Assembly: GCA_043228905.1 (NCBI GenBank)
Contig: JBHGNT010000021.1
Coordinates: 3,472,001 to 3,536,000 of the forward strand
From: Azolla caroliniana
Taxonomy: Eukaryota; Polypodiophyta
DNA length: 64,000 bases
Direction of reading: 5' to 3'
A model generated the notes under the pieces. The model made no database searches. It saw only the letters and a program-made list of their open reading frames with translations, and was not told the DNA's origin. This document shows, piece after piece, positions 61,636 through 64,000 of this stretch. Each line of letters starts with the position of its first letter. Positions within the stretch are counted from its first letter, which is position 1. Position numbers and translations under genes: made by a program.

Positions 61636-62661
61636 TCACCCGTCGTTTCGGTTTAGGGCCCTTCTCGTGTCGTTGGCGTGAACCCGGCCTTCCCATAGGT
61701 ATACCACCCGGTTCCTCAGCGCCTCTGCGAAATCGCCGCAGTCCTTCCGAATGTGGCCGACTTCATCGCACCACATGCACCTGTTTCCTGCCGCCGGCCG
61801 TCGGTCACGAGCCGGTTCGCCTCCTTCCCTTCGGGCCTGCGCGATTTGGAGGTCCTTTATCGCCTTCGTCAATTCCTCCAGCGCCGCTCCTCCGGTTGAG
61901 CCTCTGACTACGCCGGTCGAAGCCGAACCGGTATCCAACCACTCTCGGGTCTCTTCCTTTCGCACCTGTGGCGCTGGTTCGAGCTTCCTTGCTGCGACCG
62001 AGCCCGACCCGGTTGCACCGTTATCCGCCCATTCTCGCCGTTTGTCGAAACGGCCACAGACCTTCCTGACAGCCGCCCAGTCGGTAGTGAGCCCGTCTTC
62101 GGTTTCCAGCAAGAGGCCCACGTGCTCCCGATCCCGTTCGTCGACCGACTTGACAAACAGCAAGACCCGGCTCGTGTCCAGGATGGTTCGGTCGAGCGCC
62201 GAAAGGCGCGCAAAGTTTTCCTCGAACTCCCGGAGGAGCGCCGACGCGTTTCTTCCCTTCCCCGGGGACTCCACCCATTCCATGAACCTTCGCTTCGAAA
62301 GCCGGAGCGCGTCGTCTAGCCCGTATTTCTCTAGGAGCCGACCTTCGAACTCCTCCCAGGTACGGCTCTCCGTCCGCACCTCGAGCACCTCCGCATGGAT
62401 GCTCGGCATCGCCACTCGCGGAAATCCGGCAAGACGCCTTTCTTCCGGAATGTCCCGCATCAACATTTCTGCACCGTAGGACGCCAGATACTTCGTGGCA
62501 TCCCTCCCATCGAACCGGCCGATCGTGCCGACGACCGCCTCAATAGCTCTGTCGAGGGCACCGGTGCCCTCGCGCGCGTTTACAATCCGATCCACGGCCG
62601 AAGCCATGGCCTCTGCGAGATCCGACCCCCTCATCTTCTGCTCTTCTGCCGCCTCTTTCAC
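61636..62661 (-). CDS. gag: Element C gag with zinc knuckle
   Basis: 341 aa, starting 10-20 nt after the PBS. The middle holds a retrotransposon gag region (TIGRFDGRDATKYLASYGAE, TWEEFEGRLLEKYGLDDALR, FARLSALDRTILDTSRVLLF). Near residue 315 there is a CCHC zinc knuckle, CMWCDEVGHIRKDC (C-x2-C-x4-H-x4-C). Gag assembles the particle and binds the RNA genome. It ends in TGA at 61638-61636. The next ORF starts 6 nt later in the same frame, so readthrough would fuse them. Confidence 0.85.
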   Translation of the reverse strand: MKEAAEEQKMRGSDLAEAMASAVDRIVNAREGTGALDRAIEAVVGTIGRFDGRDATKYLASYGAEMLMRDIPEERRLAGFPRVAMPSIHAEVLEVRTESRTWEEFEGRLLEKYGLDDALRLSKRRFMEWVESPGKGRNASALLREFEENFARLSALDRTILDTSRVLLFVKSVDERDREHVGLLLETEDGLTTDWAAVRKVCGRFDKRREWADNGATGSGSVAARKLEPAPQVRKEETREWLDTGSASTGVVRGSTGGAALEELTKAIKDLQIAQARREGGEPARDRRPAAGNRCMWCDEVGHIRKDCGDFAEALRNRVVYLWEGRVHANDTRRALNRNDG

Positions 62662-62678
62662 GTCGGGTTCACCAAATA
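62660..62678 (-). other. Primer-binding site of element C
   Basis: On the minus strand TGGTGAACCCGACGTG begins 5 nt after the 5' LTR end (CGACA TATT). The same 16 bases follow the 5' LTR of element D at 46396. It should pair with the 3' end of a host tRNA, which I cannot name from sequence alone. Confidence 0.75.
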
Positions 62679-63471
62679 TGTCGAGATATTACGCAAGTGC
62701 GTGTGAAAATGAGGCGGGACCGCGGGGGTCTCGAACCAAAGAGCAAGCAAGGGAGGAGAAAGAGAGAGAACCGGCTACGCAGGACCGGGGATACGCAGGG
62801 ACACGGCCCTTCAGCACGGAGAACGCGAACAGACACCGACACAGACAGATGCGAATGACTAAATATGTGTATTAACAAAAATGGCTAACACGACTACAAC
62901 CCTCGATGGGGCACAGGTTGGTTACAACCGAACAGGCCGGCGAACAGATGCCGATGCCTGTTCGCTTCGACGCACAAACGGGGTAGCAGGTCGGAGGTGC
63001 TGCCGGAAGCACTCGGCGTTCCTCGAAACAGCGCGAGCCTCCTCGGAACCCTGCACAGGAGCTATGGAGCTCGAGAAGGAAGGAAACACAGAGAGAGAGA
63101 GAGAGAAGCGTCCAGAAACGGTCCGGCAGCACTTCGTCCTCTCCGCCCGAGATCCCTGCAACAGCTCTTTCCTGCTCCTTATATAGGCCGACGAGCAGGC
63201 CGTCATGTCAGCTTTATTCCCTGTCCCTTTTGGACAGGGATCCGCTCCGTTTTTCACGCATCCGCGTAGTTACGCCGCCGACTCGTACAGTTCGCGCGCG
63301 CGACCGAAAAGACTGTTCGCGCGGTCTTTGTCTCCACTTGAGTTAGGGCCCGTTCCTGCCGATTATCCTCCTAATTCGCTTCTATGTACAACTTGGAGCG
63401 TGCGCGCGTGAAGAACCGGTTCCCACGCCTTGGTGCGCCGATTCCGCCTATGGACGGTTTTCTTCACGACA
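62679..63471 (-). repeat. 5' LTR of element C
   Basis: 793 bp, the same as the left copy except for CGCGCGGTCTTT against CGCGCAGTCTTT near 63320 (plus strand). TATA box at about 63178-63188 on the minus strand. Confidence 0.9.
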
Positions 63472-64000
63472 CCGTTTCGTAGGAAGAACCGGTATGCCTT
63501 CTTTCGGATCCGGCTTGCTTCGTCTTTCGTCCATGTCGCATCCGGCCCCAACATGCTTAGGAACTTACCAATCTGGAGCCACTGCCTGTCGTAATCGTTC
63601 CCATCGAACTCGTTCAAGATCAAAGTGCTCCACTTTTTTGCCGACATTCGAGCCGACTCGAAGAAGTCCACGCCGACCTCTTCGTCTTCCGACACCATGC
63701 CATCCTAGTTCTCGAACCGTGCTCTTGAGAGCATATCAGCCATGGTGTTGTCCTTTCTGGGGATGTGTCATATCTCCGGCTTCAGGGCCTTGATGTACGT
63801 GATCCACCGAAGCATCGCCAGGGCCGTAGATGCACATCCGGAAATCAAACTGAGAACCGGTAGGAAATTTGTCTCGATTATCACTTCTGTCCGGATCATG
63901 TAGGCTTTATTGTCCTTTACCGCCGAAAGGATACCCTAGAGTTCGTGGTTAACCTGGGTGTATCCTCGTTGCCGCTCGCTTAGCACCTTCGCACCGAACC
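63472..64000 (-). pseudogene. RNase H to integrase-start part of element B pol (damaged)
   Basis: The minus strand encodes MVSEDEEVGVDFFESARMSA, QWLQIGKFLSMLGPDATWTK and RIRKKAYRFFLRNG, collinear with residues about 594-670 of pol of C. Further right are broken RNase H pieces (for example around NTMADMLSRARF and a SERQ block). Stops lie between the patches. Confidence 0.65.

Larger units (their letters stand above)
56192..63471 (-). mobile_element. Young, nearly intact autonomous gypsy-type element C
   Basis: Both LTRs are 793 bp (56192-56984 and 62679-63471), start and end TGTCG...CGACA, and differ by one substitution that I noticed. CCGT flanks both ends (56188-56191 and 63472-63475), a 4-bp target duplication. 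On the minus strand the order is 5' LTR, PBS (TGGTGAACCCGACGTG), gag, protease ORF, pol, purine tract (GGTAGGGGCGGA), 3' LTR. GC content is clearly higher than in the host genes. It is inserted in element B. Confidence 0.92.
54091..64000 (-). mobile_element. Older gypsy-type element B, split by element C and cut by the window end
   Basis: B consists of its 3' LTR (54091-54885), a damaged integrase segment up to 56191, then the 7.28-kb element C, and more damaged pol (integrase start and RNase H) from 63472 to the window end. The pol parts on both sides of C are collinear with pol of C, so C landed in B. B extends beyond the window. Confidence 0.75.

Noticed and set aside
57137-62875. Many plus-strand frames of 60-255 codons opposite element C
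   Set aside because: They are antisense shadows of GC-rich gag, protease and pol; none shows a domain.
56385-63186. A duplicated pair of frames (86 and 101 codons) suggesting a duplicated small gene
   Set aside because: Both copies are inside the two LTRs of element C.

Overview
The window is nuclear DNA of a vascular plant. It holds spliced genes with GT/AG introns, a chloroplast GAPDH B-subunit gene, a gibberellin-type dioxygenase, an oligopeptide transporter, PPR relics and LTR/LINE retroelements. The host DNA is AT-rich and rich in satellites and microsatellites. The PPR relics carry phrases such as KACxSIGAIEKG and ALDSFEQMQ. These resemble the large PPR families I remember from ferns and lycophytes, so a seed-free vascular plant is my best guess, but this is inference only.

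Layout. 1-2.8 kb: a complete GA3-oxidase-like 2-oxoglutarate dioxygenase (+, 3 exons). 3.9-6.1 kb: a small LTR element with an integrase scrap, then a LINE 3' fragment. 7.2-8.8 kb: a satellite-like array followed by a PPR relic. 9.96-14.5 kb: a complete OPT oligopeptide transporter (-, 7 exons). 15-16.5 kb: a LINE relic (-). 17.5-18.5 kb: a histidine-rich ORF (-). 19.1-19.6 kb: a CATGCA-rich 66-bp array directly upstream of a complete chloroplast GAPB gene (+, 8 exons, 19.9-24.4 kb). 25.9-31.9 kb: an At1g35190-like dioxygenase (-, 11 exons) with long introns full of tandem arrays and one miRNA-like or MITE-like foldback. 32-43 kb: mostly featureless AT-rich DNA with LINE scraps. 43.1-45.3 kb: a second copy of the 'array plus PPR relic' module.

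45.6-64 kb is a nest of related GC-rich Ty3/gypsy elements. A young, almost intact autonomous copy (C, minus strand, LTRs of 793 bp that look nearly identical) sits in an older copy (B, minus). B itself sits in an LTR of a still older copy (A, plus). To the left lies a gag-only non-autonomous relative (D, plus). Its 3' LTR is interrupted by a 789-bp inverted unit (E) made of two LTR ends fused around a gag ORF. The members share the LTR start TGTCGTGAAG, a primer-binding-site region starting TGGTGAACCCGACGTG, a GGTGGGGGCGGA-type polypurine tract and apparent 4-bp target duplications. The pol protein has RT motif FLDD, a DD35E integrase and no recognisable chromodomain. From memory it resembles basidiomycete fungal gypsy elements more than the standard plant lineages. 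This family, its ORF layout (in-frame TGA after gag, then a 16-nt window for a -1 shift into pol) and unit E are the best candidates here for something undescribed.

The host genes are unrelated to each other functionally: hormone-type oxidation, oligopeptide or metal-complex transport, Calvin-cycle GAPDH and a second dioxygenase. No operon-like logic is expected.
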